From assembly GCA_030674155.1 (NCBI GenBank), contig CM060323.1, positions 49,012,905 to 49,043,071 of the forward strand: 30,167 nt of DNA. The letters run 5' to 3'. This DNA is from Stramonita haemastoma (lineage: Eukaryota > Mollusca > Gastropoda > Neogastropoda > Muricidae). The translations under genes and the position numbers were made by a program. Shown here one piece after another: positions 10,876 to 21,384 of the stretch. How positions within the stretch are numbered: the stretch's first letter is position 1; each line of letters begins with the position of its first letter. The notes below the pieces were generated by a model that did not search any database, was not told the DNA's origin, and saw only the letters and a list, made by a program, of their open reading frames with translations.

Positions 10876-11213
10876 CTTTATGAAAAAACTGAAAGATTTA
10901 CGTAGTTCTTTTTCAATTGCTTCAAACACAACAGAGTTGATCACTAAATATGGGGTCAGGATAGGAAGGAATGAAGAGTTAATTCACTAAAGGCAATGAT
11001 GCCTTCTGGTGTTGGACTTTTCTTCTTCTTTTATTTGTAAAGTTTTTTCTTCTTTTTATTTTTTAGATCAGTGATTTTTTTTTTTCTTTCATACATTTGT
11101 AGTGCATTCTTGTGAGATGCCGGAGGGAGTAAATCAAGTTTTCTTACGCTCATTAACCGCATTTTTCATATCACACTCTTCTAATGACTGACCGCCTTTT
11201 CTCCAGCTGGTAT
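10875..11213. other. No clear feature
   Basis: AT-rich and T-run-rich DNA between two microsatellites; no exon or repeat recognised. Confidence 0.4.
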
Positions 11214-11251
11214 GCGCGCGCGCGCGTGTGTGTATGTATGTATGTATGTGT

Positions 11252-11310
<59 letters not shown>

Positions 11311-11323
11311 TGTGTGTGTGTGT
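11214..11323. repeat. (GC)n/(GT)n microsatellite
   Basis: GCGCGCGCGCGTGTGTG lead, then GTAT units and (GT)n with GGT interruptions; alternating purine-pyrimidine throughout. Confidence 0.95.
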
Positions 11324-11766
11324 GTACGTGTGTGTCTTCAGTTTTAACGTCTATCCACTAAAAAGTGATATCAGACAGGTGTGTTTGCGTTTGTGTGAGT
11401 GTATGTATGTGTGTATGCGTGCGTGCATGCGTGCGCACGCCTGTGTGTATATGTGCGTGCGTGCGCGTGCCTGTGCGTATGTGTGCGTGCGTGTGTGTTC
11501 CTGTCAGTGTATGTTTTAGCCATTATTATGATACACAACTCCAGATCGGGCACCTTAAATCAGACGCCAGTACGGAAAACGCTCCGGTCATAAACAACGA
11601 AGAATGCCGCTGCAGAGGAATTCCTCTCATGCAACGTTTGCCAATGAGGCCGAGCGAAAGACCGATTAATTATTGGCAGCAGGGCTTTTCATTTCAAGTG
11701 GCTGGCTGGCTGTCCTGGCTGTCTTGGCCAGGTGTGCAGGGCCACTTGAAAGGGGCTCTTGTGCAC
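11324..11766. repeat. Duplicated segment, copy 1
   Basis: Matches 12118-12567 in order along its whole length. Landmarks are GTACGTGTGTGTCTTCAGTT, GCGTGCATGCGTGCGCACGC, AGCCATTATTAT, CGTTTGCCAATGAGGCC, CCGATTAATTATT, and the final CCACTTGAAA ... GTGCAC. No coding content is recognised. Confidence 0.93.
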
Positions 11767-12117
11767 CTGTTGTTTTTTTCTACCCTCGGGTGCTATATAT
11801 GCTTACCTAGAGGGCGTGCCCTCACGCCGCTGCATTGAGTGGTAGCCAAGGGTTTAAAAAGAAAAATACCTCCAATCAAAAAACAAACGAAAAAGATAAA
11901 AGAAAGCAAAGAAACACAAAATCCAGCAAGGGTGGTTCCCTTCGTTTTTCTTCCACTGTGCCTTTTCTCCTTTCGTTTTGTTTGTTTTGTTTTGTTATTT
12001 TAGCTAAGTTTTGGTTTGGTGGAGCGGGAAAGTTTGACTTTAAAGAATGGAATCCTCTCTCTCTCTCTCGTGTGGTGTGGGTGTGGTGGTAGTGTGTGTG
12101 GGGGTGTGTGTGTGTGT
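11767..12117. other. Spacer between the duplicated segments
   Basis: Unique and A-rich DNA with a short (CT)n at about 12054-12069 and a GT/GG-rich run before the second copy. No gene recognised. Confidence 0.4.
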
Positions 12118-12567
12118 GTACGTGTGTGTCTTCAGTTTAAAGTCTATCCACTGAAAAAGTGAGATCAGACAGTGGTTTGGTCGTTTGTGTGAGTGTATGT
12201 ATGTGGTTAGCGTGCGTGCATGCGTGCGCACGCCTGTGTGTATATGTGCGTGCGTGCGCGTTGCCTGTGCTATGTTGCGTGCGTGTGGGTTCCTGTCAGT
12301 TGTATTTTAGCCATTATTATATACAAAACTCTCAGATCGGAGCAACCTTAAATCAACGCCAGTACTGGAAAAACCTCCGGTCAAAACAACAAGAAGCCGC
12401 TACAGAAATTCCTCTCATGTGAGCCACAAACGTTTGCCAATGAGGCCAGCGACAAATCCGATTAATTATTTGGCAGCAGGCTTTTCATTACAAGTGGTCT
12501 GGCTGGCGGCTTGTCCTGGCTGTCTGGCCATGATGGCAGGCCACTTGAAACGGCGGCTCATGTGCAC
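12118..12567. repeat. Duplicated segment, copy 2, ending at the gap
   Basis: Second copy of 11324-11766. It differs largely by one- and two-base insertions and deletions (for example TTGCCTGTGCTATGTTGCG against TGCCTGTGCGTATGTGTGCG) and stops exactly at the first N. The indel-heavy pattern next to a gap suggests a poorly corrected second haplotype or read end rather than a true tandem duplication. Confidence 0.93.
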
Positions 12568-12667
12568 NNNNNNNNNNNNNNNNNNNNNNNNNNNNNNNNN
12601 NNNNNNNNNNNNNNNNNNNNNNNNNNNNNNNNNNNNNNNNNNNNNNNNNNNNNNNNNNNNNNNNNNN
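12568..12667. other. 100-N assembly gap
   Basis: Exactly 100 unspecified bases, a conventional placeholder for a scaffold gap of unknown size. Confidence 0.99.
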
Positions 12668-12998
12668 GAAAAAACCCCAAAAAAAGAACGTTTCCCCCCC
12701 CCTACAAAAAAACCACCAATAGGGTATCCCCCCAATTTTTTTTTTCTTTCTTTTTCGGGGTTTTCTTTTATTTTTTTTTTTCCCTCGGACGTCACCAAAA
12801 TTTTATTTCCTTTTTTCCCTTTTTCCCCCTTTTTTTTTTCCCCCCTTTTCTCCCCCCCCAAACCCCACCCCAAAAAAAAAAAAAAAAAAACAAAACCCCA
12901 AACCCCCCTTCCCTCCCAAAAATTTTCAAACCTTTTAAAAAACCCCCAAACAAAAAAAACCCCAAACAAAATTTTTTTTTTTTTTATAAAATTTTCCC
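12668..12998. other. G-poor homopolymer sequence, probable consensus artefact
   Basis: Almost entirely runs of A, C and T of 3-19 bases, with very few G residues, directly after the gap. This is unlike any other part of the window and ends abruptly at CCCATGGGAGGC, where normal complexity resumes. It looks like low-quality read-end consensus. Open frames in it should not be annotated. Confidence 0.75.
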
Positions 12999-13107
12999 AT
13001 GGGAGGCAGCCAAAGAAAAAGGGCATCCCCAGGAAGTCTAAACACCAGTCTATCTGAAGCAGACAATAGACCACTCCAGGACTTCCAAAAATGCAAACTG
13101 ACGTCAG
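12999..13107 (+). CDS. Weak candidate exon with good donor
   Basis: From the ATG at 12999 the sequence reads GGSQRKRASPGSLNTSLSEA then DNRPLQDFQKCKLTS. It ends at GACGTCAG followed by GTATTG, a fair 5' splice donor, in phase 1. The composition is basic and serine-rich with no recognised domain. The upstream border lies in the artefactual sequence, so no acceptor or true start can be judged. It could equally be a piece of a dispersed repeat. Confidence 0.25.
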
Positions 13108-14149
13108 GTATTGCTGAAATTTTTAGAGTGTCTATGCTTCGTTTCGCGTTTTGTCGTGAAACATTTTTGGGGGTTTCCCGGCGGGTTATAGGTGTCCTCT
13201 TTTCTTTTGTCTGTTTCGTTTTTGTCTGTCGGGCTGTCTGGTCGTCTGTTTTTTCTCTCTTTTTTCCCCTTCTCTCCTCCCTCCTTCTTCTCTCTGTCTG
13301 TTTCCTTTCCGTCTTTCTTTCTTTCTTTTTTTCTTTCGTAAGGCATAAAAAAAATAAATAACTTGTGAACTTTTTGAAACTATGCTTGTCACTTTTAAAA
13401 AGTTAAAAAAAAGTGTTTTCAAAAACCATGCCGTCAAACATGATTTGATATATTGTTTTTTGTCCTGACAGAATCAATCATGAAGTTACAGGTAGAGAGG
13501 TCCAAAAGCCTTTGTCATTTTATTTATAATGTAAAAAAAGCGAAGACCTATATTAGAAAGTTTTTACGTTTTTTCTTTAGATCTCCTGTCCCTGTCATTC
13601 TATGACAAGCTTTAGCATAATTTTCCTGTGTCCCCCGTGCAAAGGGGCAATTTTCCCTTGAAAAAAGGTTTTTGGCTATTATTTGGGGAGGTAATTAGAC
13701 AGAGGCCACCCAAAAATCTTCTCGGATATACTCTCCACTGCTTCATTTTAGCTATGAAGATGAGGTAGAGTGTATATTTTGGGTAAACTGCAGGGTGCTT
13801 ACAACCGGGGCCCGGAAGATGTAAACAACAGTAGCGTAACAACCACAAGAGTTACAACAACAAAAAGTATCACCACAACAACAAAACTAGACCTTTTTTC
13901 AAAGTGCTTTATGTGGATCTGTTACAGAAAATTAGAAACATTGAAGACGGAGCATTCATTAAGTTTCACAGGACTATAGTTAGGCTTTTTTGACAATGTC
14001 AGAAAACATCACATCTAGATTAATACAATGACTTGTCAGAAATGGGCTTTCCAAAGCATCTGATCTCGTTCATGGCAAATTCATATTTAGATCAGAAGGC
14101 CGCCATCTGTTCGTATGGCGATCACTGTGAGTTTGTTTGCCACGCGCCC
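13108..14149. other. No clear feature
   Basis: AT-rich DNA with a T/C-rich stretch at 13197-13337 and (ACA)n-like sequence at 13825-13885. No exon with both borders and no recognised dispersed repeat. Confidence 0.4.
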
Positions 14150-14150
14150 C

Positions 14151-14151
<1 letters not shown>

Positions 14152-14182
<31 letters not shown>

Positions 14183-14183
14183 A

Positions 14184-14215
<32 letters not shown>

Positions 14216-14287
14216 TTATATGATTATATTTATATATATATATATATATTATATATTTATTAATATATATATATATTATATATATTT
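14152..14287. repeat. (CA)n then (TA)n microsatellite
   Basis: (CA)n at 14152-14192 runs directly into interrupted (TA)n to about 14287. Confidence 0.96.
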
Positions 14288-14334
14288 AAAAGTAAATAAC
14301 ACGTAGCGAAAGTTTAAAACAACCAGCATATTAT

Positions 14335-14380
14335 GGTTCCCCAATATTTCGGCTTTCGCCTTCCTGAGGGGTTGTTTATT
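14335..14380 (-). ncRNA. Degenerate hammerhead-ribozyme-like motif
   Basis: On the minus strand the order is CTCAGGA, AGGC-GAAA-GCC, GAAA, TATTGGGG. The hammerhead core is CUGANGA, stem II, GAAA, stem III. Here the first box has one mismatch (third base C instead of G), stem II could be three base pairs (GGC/GCC) with a GAAA loop, and the second box is intact. Such motifs are known in the terminal repeats of Penelope-like retroelements. The changed G is a core base, so activity is not expected. No reverse transcriptase or GIY-YIG sequence is adjacent, so this may be a relic end or chance. Confidence 0.35.
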
Positions 14381-14382
14381 GC

Positions 14383-14449
14383 GATATATATATATATATT
14401 TATATATATTATATATATTATATATATTATATATATATATATATATTGT

Positions 14450-14488
<39 letters not shown>

Positions 14489-14511
14489 GTGTGTGTGTGT
14501 GGTGTGTGTGT
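14383..14511. repeat. (TA)n then (GT)n microsatellite
   Basis: Interrupted (TA)n at 14383-14446 followed by (GT)n with TTG and GGT interruptions to 14511. Together with 14152-14287 it forms an approximate inverted arrangement CA-TA ... TA-GT. Confidence 0.96.
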
Positions 14512-14517
14512 ATAAGC

Positions 14518-14702
14518 ACTGTCCGAGGAGGAAGAAAAAGAAGCAGACCAAAAGAAGAGATGGGAGGACAACATCAGCGAATGGACAGGCCTAGAACTCA
14601 ACAAAAACCTTGAGAAACGCAGAACAGAGAGAGGAATGGAGGGAACTGGTTGTAAAGTCTTCATGAGTGCCCCCACGGTCGCCAGGACTAAGGGATAAAT
14701 AG
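14518..14702 (+). pseudogene. 3' end of a dead LINE ORF2
   Basis: The C-terminal tail of an endonuclease/reverse transcriptase polyprotein of a non-LTR retrotransposon, in pieces. From 14558 one frame reads RWEDNISEWTGLELNK. A shift in the following A-run moves it to a frame reading TLRNAEQREEWRELVVKSS, then an in-frame TGA at 14664-14666, then VPPRSPGLRDK and a TAG at 14700-14702. This matches the RWEDNI-EWTG ... REEWR-LV-KSS-VPPRSP-LRD ending common in invertebrate LINE polyproteins (recalled, not searched). It begins next to a (GT)n tract, so it is strongly 5'-truncated, and is followed by a short (ATAG)n tail. Confidence 0.75.
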
Positions 14703-15699
14703 ATAGATATGTGTGTGTTTGTATATGTTAATTATATATATGTATATGGACATTATATAGGAATAAAAAGAAGGGGTCCACCAATGCTGCTATAATTGCC
14801 CCTGCGTCTTTTCAGTATTATCTACACACAAAAATTTAATAACGATCATGAGAAGGGCAGACAGAGGAAACGTGGGCCTTGAATAAGCACGGATTGAAAT
14901 ACGTTAGCACACAAACAAACACACAAAAAATTTGATACCAAACAGTTCTCTAGGCAAGAATGAGTGTAGAAGGAATTCCAATCCAAAATTTATCTTGTTT
15001 CGACCGCAGAGGCCATATCGGAGCTGTCATCTCGTAACGCTTAAAAATCCCAAATTAAAAACTGTGCAACTATTTACAGATTAAACAGGGTATTGAAGGA
15101 CAAGAGGCCGACCACCTCACTCATCAGCAGCATCACTGAAAACAGCAGTCTGGGAGGGCAACAGGAGATTGGTGGAACTCGCAGAGACAGAGACAGACGC
15201 GGAGATCTGGGTGGCGTTAAGTGGAGAGCTCCTACCGTCATCGCCCCATTGGATACCGAGTGACAGTTACATGGAACTACTCACTGCTGTTGAGGATTTT
15301 TTGTGATGTGTTTGGCGCTAGACTGAAATCTTCTATCTACATGTATAACAAAAATGTTATTGTCAATTTGAAAGGAATTTGCCTTTGATTTGGTTTAATC
15401 GTGCTGCTGTTCCAGTTTATTTACAGTTGGAATAAAGATACGATGGATATTGGTTTCATTAAATAGAAGAGACTGTATGGGATTTTTTTTAAACTCTTTT
15501 TTATGTATTTGTAAACTGTTTTTTAAAACCGGTTGCAGACAAGTACATGAGTACGTCTACCTAAAAATTGTTAAATAGCGTTTCGAGGGAAAAACTATAT
15601 TCGTTCAGCTATGATGTAGAATGGTGCTGAGCAAGGATAGGAAGTATTATAGAATTATAATGTTCTTCGTTTCCTTTAAATTGTTCACAGTGCACACTG

Positions 15700-15704
<5 letters not shown>
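14703..15704. other. No gene; short GATA tail at the start
   Basis: A short ATAGATAGATA tail follows the LINE stop. The rest is AT-rich. On the minus strand near 15000-15030 a second, poorer hammerhead-like arrangement (GGCC-loop-GGTC then GAAAC) is seen without a proper first box. No exon recognised. Confidence 0.35.
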
Positions 15705-15794
<90 letters not shown>

Positions 15795-15833
15795 GTGTCT
15801 GTTGTCTGTCTGTTGTCTGTCTGTCTCTCTTAG
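15705..15833. repeat. (CT)n then TGTC/TTGTC repeat
   Basis: (CT)n at 15705-15795 with two CC interruptions, followed by TGTCTGTTG units. Confidence 0.96.
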
Positions 15834-16266
15834 TTGTAAATCCATCCCCCTCCAGTACTGGGTGTATGTTAATGTATGTTTATGTTTGTGTAATCAACCC
15901 AAACGCTGAGAAAAACATGAATTACGGCACATTTTGATCTCCTGCATGCGTGTACACGCGGAAAGAATCAGAGCATGGCAGGTCTGTGCTTTAAGAGGAA
16001 GGGGGATTGTAAAATAGCATTGTAGGTGGTGCAATATGAACTAATCCTTGGTTTAAACTGCCTCTCTGAAGGAGGTGGTGGGTGGGTTGATTTATTCCAC
16101 TTGTTTGTTTTGAATTTCCCTATGCACCAGGAAAAAAGATCACGGAGCCCTGTGAATTACGGGGCGAGGGAACATTTTGTCTTGGGCTGTTCGATCTTGT
16201 GGAGCCGACCTTGCATTGTCTGAGAAAATACTGCCGGGTTCCGACGTTTGTTGATACTTGAAAATC
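15834..16266. other. No clear feature
   Basis: Unique DNA of moderate GC. Open frames on both strands of about 65 codons have no borders or motifs that support a gene. Confidence 0.4.
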
Positions 16267-16269
16267 TCT

Positions 16270-16307
<38 letters not shown>

Positions 16308-16308
16308 C

Positions 16309-16362
<54 letters not shown>

Positions 16363-16481
16363 TTTCTCTCTCTCTCTCTCTTTGTATACCTCCCCCCACC
16401 CACTCTCTCTCTCTCTCTCTGTTAGTATGCCTCCTTTCTCTCTCTTTCTTATCCTGTGTTTGTGCACGAGTGCGCGCGCTA

Positions 16482-16512
<31 letters not shown>

Positions 16513-16572
16513 ATATATTATATTTTATATATATAATATTATATATATTTATATATATATATATGTGTTGGG

Positions 16573-16603
<31 letters not shown>

Positions 16604-16709
16604 TGTGTGTGTGTGTGTGTGTTGTGTGTGATTGTGTAGTATGTGTGTTGTGGTGTGTGTGTTGTGTGTTGTGTTAGTGTGGTGTGTGTGTGTGTGTGTG
16701 TGTGTTGTG

Positions 16710-16740
<31 letters not shown>

Positions 16741-16806
16741 GTGTGTGTGTGTAGTATGTGGTGTGTGTGTGTGTAGTATGTGGTGGTGTGTGTGTGTGTG
16801 TGTGTA
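16267..16806. repeat. Compound (CT)n/(TA)n/(GT)n microsatellite
   Basis: Interrupted (CT)n at 16267-16445, a short CG-rich junction, (TA)n at 16481-16564, then a long imperfect (GT)n at 16565-16806 with many TTG and GTAGTATG interruptions. Confidence 0.97.
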
Positions 16807-16952
16807 TGCACCTGCTGCTTGGGTGGGTCAAGCAGGCCTTATAAACGAGTGTACGCCCCTTTACAACCAAACCTGTCAGACCTTCAATCTTGTGTGCACC
16901 AAAACATAGCATATCAAGTAGCTTGCCTATATCCTGGACACAGGGTGTAACA

Positions 16953-17034
16953 ACTGTTGGCCATTGTTTACAAACTGTGTCTTTCAAACTTATCAATGGC
17001 GTACCGCCCCCTCCCCCCTCTCCCCCTTCTTCAG
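16953..17034 (+). repeat. Dispersed repeat C, copy 1
   Basis: Diverged match to 21611-21694 in the same orientation: GTTGGCCATTGTTTACAAAC, AAACTTATCAATGGCG, then a C-rich tract ending in TTCTTCAG. The matching copy has GTAGGCCAATATTTACAAAC, GACTTATCAGTTACG and a CT-rich tract ending in TTTTTCAG. Element type unknown. Confidence 0.6.
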
Positions 17035-17637
<603 letters not shown>

Positions 17638-17654
17638 CGATATCACTATTTAGT

Positions 17655-17669
17655 TAGAGGGCGTTAAAC

Positions 17670-17674
<5 letters not shown>
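17655..17674 (+). repeat. Possible SINE 3'-end fragment
   Basis: GAGGGCGTTAAACAAAATAA resembles the GGGCGTTAAACAAA ending of many molluscan SINEs (recalled). It is very short, so the call is weak. Confidence 0.25.
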
Positions 17675-17676
<2 letters not shown>

Positions 17677-17747
<71 letters not shown>

Positions 17748-17786
17748 GCACGCACGCACGCACACGCACACGCACACACACTCACA
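17677..17786. repeat. (CA)n with (CACG)n
   Basis: (CA)n at 17677-17742, then GCAC units and mixed CACA/CGCA to 17786, running into family B copy B2. Confidence 0.96.
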
Positions 17787-17895
17787 GATGACAATATTTA
17801 CAAAACTGCATACACACGGGGACCGGATGAAAAAAAGCACACTATTGCTTATTCTGTTATCCTCGCTATAAAAGAATTAAAAAAAAATAATAAAA
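17787..17895 (+). mobile_element. Family B copy B2, 3' half
   Basis: Starts at CAGATGACAATATTTACAAA, then ACTGCATACACACGGGGACC and the shared tail with a degraded hairpin (AAGCACACTATTGCTT), ending in AAAAGAATTAAAAAAAAATA. The head is missing and is replaced by the (CA)n tract. Confidence 0.8.
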
Positions 17896-17900
17896 AAAAA

Positions 17901-18053
17901 CAGAGAGAGAGAGTGAGAGAGAGAGAGAGAGAGGAGAGAGGGAGAGAGAGAGAGGAGGGGAGAGAGGAGAGGAGAGAGTGAGGAGAGAGAGAGATGAGAG
18001 GAGAGCGAGCGGAGCGAGAGAGAGGAGAGAGGAGAGAGAGAGAGAGAGAGAGA
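17901..18053. repeat. (GA)n microsatellite
   Basis: (GA)n with many GG and GT interruptions, directly after the A-rich tail of copy B2. Confidence 0.95.
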
Positions 18054-18700
18054 GCTAGGCGCGTCTTGATCGTTTTAACCGATTTCTGCGGTTTACAGCC
18101 GGTAACTAACAAAAACACAGGCGGCCTAACACTGCACATCACCCGGATCGGCAGACAGGCTGATGAAGAACAAGTCAGCCCCGATGTCCCATGAATCAGA
18201 ATGTCAGAGGCACGTGGGCAGGCTCCCTTCACATTCTGTACGTCTTACGCAAGGCGAAATGCTTTGCCAATGATGTACATCGCTGTAGCAAACACTATGA
18301 TTTGCCTACATTCTGGACATATAATCCATGTACGAAACAGATTGGCGTTTTTGTTTGTTTTTTTCAAGAAGTCATACATATTTAAAAAGAAGCTACAAGG
18401 CAAGAAACCTATAGTGTGTTTAACAGGAATGATAATTATGTTCAGTTTTTACACAAGGCAGCTGATAAGCGCAAAATCAGGTTGTTTGTTAGTTGACACA
18501 CTTGACAACCATCGAATTCCAAACCATCCCTTCAACTGCACTCTGGCATAATTATTTCTGAAAGGAAAAGGGTAAGAATCGCAGATGTTTGTGAGTTAAA
18601 CAATCTCCAAAAATCAGAGAAAACACTTCAAAGAAGCATGTTCAGTTATGTTAAACTATTGCAGCGAAACTGTAATGCAATACACACACGTACATGCGCG
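18054..18700. other. Unassigned unique DNA
   Basis: The 18060-18340 part has balanced composition and overlapping open frames (one begins NQNVRGTWAGSLHILYVLRK near 18191), but no paired splice borders and no recognised motif. It could be an old element or part of an exon. The remainder is AT-rich. Confidence 0.3.
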
Positions 18701-18812
18701 CGTATCACACGCGCGCGCGCCCACACACATACACACACACACACAAAGAGAGTGAGAGTGAGAGTGAGAGAGAGAGAGAGAGGAGAGAGAGAGAGGAGAG
18801 AGAGAGGAGAGA
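18701..18812. repeat. (GC)n/(CA)n and (GA)n lead to family A tail
   Basis: Alternating CGCGCGCGCG, short (CA)n, GAGT units, then (GA)n with GG interruptions, running into the (GGCAA)n tail of copy A2. Confidence 0.95.
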
Positions 18813-19165
18813 GGCAAAGGCAAGGCAAGGCAAGGCAAGGCAAGGCAAAGTATTTTATTCGAGGATAATAGATAAGCACTCGTGTGCTTTTTTACATCTA
18901 GTCCCCGCCCTTTTCAGGGATACATCAAATTGAGAAGATACTAAACAATAAAACTTTACGCAATACCAAACAACACCCAAGAATAAGGACACTATATATG
19001 ATAAGGTAATACAAAATGCACTCGTTCAGAAAACACAAATCTGAAGTCACAATAAAAGATTTTGATTATGGAAGAGAAGAAAGCGTTAATAGATAAAGAG
19101 CAAACAGAGAACAAAATGAAATAAACAACTAAAAAAAAACATCAATCCACCACCATCTGTCAAAA
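18813..19165 (-). mobile_element. Family A copy A2
   Basis: Reverse-strand copy of 7480-7982. The 3' tail is (TTGCC)n (18813-18848 on +, read as GGCAA). It then shows ATTATCCTCGAATAAAAT, hairpin AAGCAC-ACGA-GTGCTT, CCTGAAAAGGGCGGGGACT, CTGAACGAGTGCATTTTG and, at its 5' part, ACAGATGGTGGTGGATTGAT. The exact 5' limit is unclear; a poly-G run (19234-19257) lies beyond it. Confidence 0.8.
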
Positions 19166-19233
19166 ATTATTACATGTGATATAATCATACATTTGGATAA
19201 AAGGGGAAATTTTAAAAACTAATATCCTTATTG

Positions 19234-19257
19234 GAGGGGGGGGGGGGGGGGGGGGGG
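19234..19257. repeat. Poly-G run
   Basis: About 24 consecutive G residues; G-quadruplex prone and error prone in assembly. Confidence 0.9.
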
Positions 19258-19375
19258 AGGAGGACATACTACCAATAAAAATATAAATAAAATAAATCAA
19301 AATTATTATTATTATTTGTTTTTTTACATAAACATCTAGATGTTTCAAAGATTAGGCAAAACATTTTTATCAAAA

Positions 19376-19457
19376 AGAGAGAGAGATCGAGAGAGGATTG
19401 TCGAGAGAGAGAGAGAGGCAAGGCAGGCAAGGCAAATATTTTTATTTCTCTCTCTTC

Positions 19458-19505
<48 letters not shown>

Positions 19506-19590
19506 GAGGAAGGAAGTTTACGAGGAGAGAGAAGAGAGAGAGAGGAGAGAGGAGAGAGAGAGGAGAGAGAGAGAGGAGAGAGAGAGAGAG
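19376..19590. repeat. (GA)n with an isolated (GGCAA)n tail fragment
   Basis: Interrupted (GA)n on both sides of a short family A tail relic at about 19416-19445 (GGCAAGGCAGGCAAGGCAAA, then TATTTTTATTT). Confidence 0.9.
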
Positions 19591-19796
19591 GACAAGGCAA
19601 GGCAAAGGCAAGGCAAGGCAAGGCAAAGTATTTTATTCGAGGATAATAGATAAGCACTCGTGTGCTTTTTTACATCCAGTCCCGCCCTTTTCAGGAATAC
19701 ATCAAGATGAAAAGATACTAAACAATAACATTTTACGCAGTACCAAACAACACACAAGAATAAGGACACTATATATGATAAGGTAATAAAATGCAC
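19591..19796 (-). mobile_element. Family A copy A3, 5'-truncated
   Basis: Reverse-strand copy of the last ~200 bases of family A. It has (TTGCC)n tail units with one TTTGCC variant, hairpin AAGCAC-ACGA-GTGCTT, and CCTGAAAAGGGCGGGACTGG. It ends at the GAGTGCATT-equivalent position, where a (GA)n tract begins. It resembles A2 more than A1 in the shared part. Confidence 0.8.
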
Positions 19797-19990
<194 letters not shown>

Positions 19991-20445
19991 ACAAAATATT
20001 TTGTTATGCTCAAGAATCAATACAAACGGAAAGCCGCACAATTACCTAATACCAGATCTCAATCCAAAGTTCAATATGAAAATCAGCCATTCCCAAGAAG
20101 TTATGTATCCTTTCTACGGAAAAGTGTTGACATGATCTGTCTTATCTTTTGCTGGTATCCTGGTGCAAAAGGACCCGACACATCAAGAAAACGCAGCATG
20201 CAGTGCAAAGCCTGTGCAAACACAACAAATGGGTGCAATCCCATAACAAACACCACAGAGAGAGAGAGAGAGAGAGAGAGAAACAGTCAGCCATATGAAC
20301 TGCCGTCTCCGCGTAACAATGCAGATAATTTTACAATGGGGAGAACATTGAAAACGGTTCATGACTATGAATAAATGTTTTAGGGGTCATTACGGTATCA
20401 TATAACCACTTGCATTTTATTTAGACTAGTTCTTTTTGTCTTTGT
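19991..20445. other. Unassigned unique DNA
   Basis: A forward frame from about 20006 to 20374 is open for 122 codons but runs through a (GA)n at 20257-20281 and shows no recognised motif; probably not a gene. A small CAAACACAACAAATG patch lies near 20217. Confidence 0.35.
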
Positions 20446-20446
20446 C

Positions 20447-20477
<31 letters not shown>

Positions 20478-20480
20478 GGC

Positions 20481-20533
<53 letters not shown>

Positions 20534-20535
20534 AT

Positions 20536-20615
<80 letters not shown>

Positions 20616-20617
20616 CG
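20446..20617. repeat. (TCTG)n then (CT)n
   Basis: TCTG tetranucleotides to about 20520, then (CT)n with AT and TT interruptions to 20617. It is the complement order of the (GA)n-(ACAG)n compound seen at 19797. Confidence 0.97.
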
Positions 20618-20700
20618 CCCCGTGTGCGAACGCACGCAGAACATCTTGCGCACACGTTAAATCCTGTTCCGCTTTTCGTAAGAGTAGGCCATCGTGTGAA
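20618..20700 (+). mobile_element. Family B copy B3, head fragment
   Basis: CCCCGTGTGCGAACGCACGC, ACATCTTGCGCACACGTTAA, ATCCTGTTCCGCTTTTCGTA and GAGTAGGCCATCGTGTG are present. The body and tail are absent; a (CT)n tract replaces the 5' part. Confidence 0.8.
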
Positions 20701-21081
20701 TCACACCAAAGTGGTCACCGCGCACTGAGAAGTCAAGGTTCTTTTTCACAAAATGACACGATGGCAGTACAAATACACCAAAACAAATATTATGTCATGA
20801 TGCTGATTTGTAAAAGTGTAAAAAAAAAAAATAATAATAACACGCAAACTTTGCGCACAACAGAGCCTAAAACTTGGGTAGTTTATGACAACAAATGTAG
20901 CACAAAATCTATACAAAAAACTTGAAGACAACTTGCGACATTGTTATTCATGAATTCTCAGCTGAAGAAAAAATATGATAATGTTATATAATGACAATAG
21001 TGCATGCTAATAGTTGAACCCAGAGATTCTCGAGTGTAAATAGTAGCAATGTACTTCCCAGAAATGCCGCTCCTACATCCC

Positions 21082-21082
<1 letters not shown>
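20701..21082. other. No clear feature
   Basis: AT-rich unique DNA, no exon or repeat recognised. Confidence 0.4.
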
Positions 21083-21250
<168 letters not shown>

Positions 21251-21384
21251 CTGCAGGGGCGTGCATGTACGCGAGTATGCGTTTCTTTACTATGGTGCAT
21301 GCGGGTGTGCTGTGATTGTATGCGTGCTTATAAGACTGGATGGTTGTAATGGCATGTAAATGGTTTTTTTAACTTTATTTCCAG

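Noticed and set aside
11399..11520. Tandem GTGCGTGC sequence as a regulatory island
   Set aside because: It is an imperfect (GT)n/(GC)n microsatellite duplicated at 12190-12290; no independent signal.
12419..13074. Open frames of ~200 codons spanning the N gap
   Set aside because: They cross unknown sequence and the G-poor homopolymer artefact; translation is meaningless.
20006..20374. 122-codon forward frame
   Set aside because: Runs through a (GA)n tract and has no recognised domain or intron borders.
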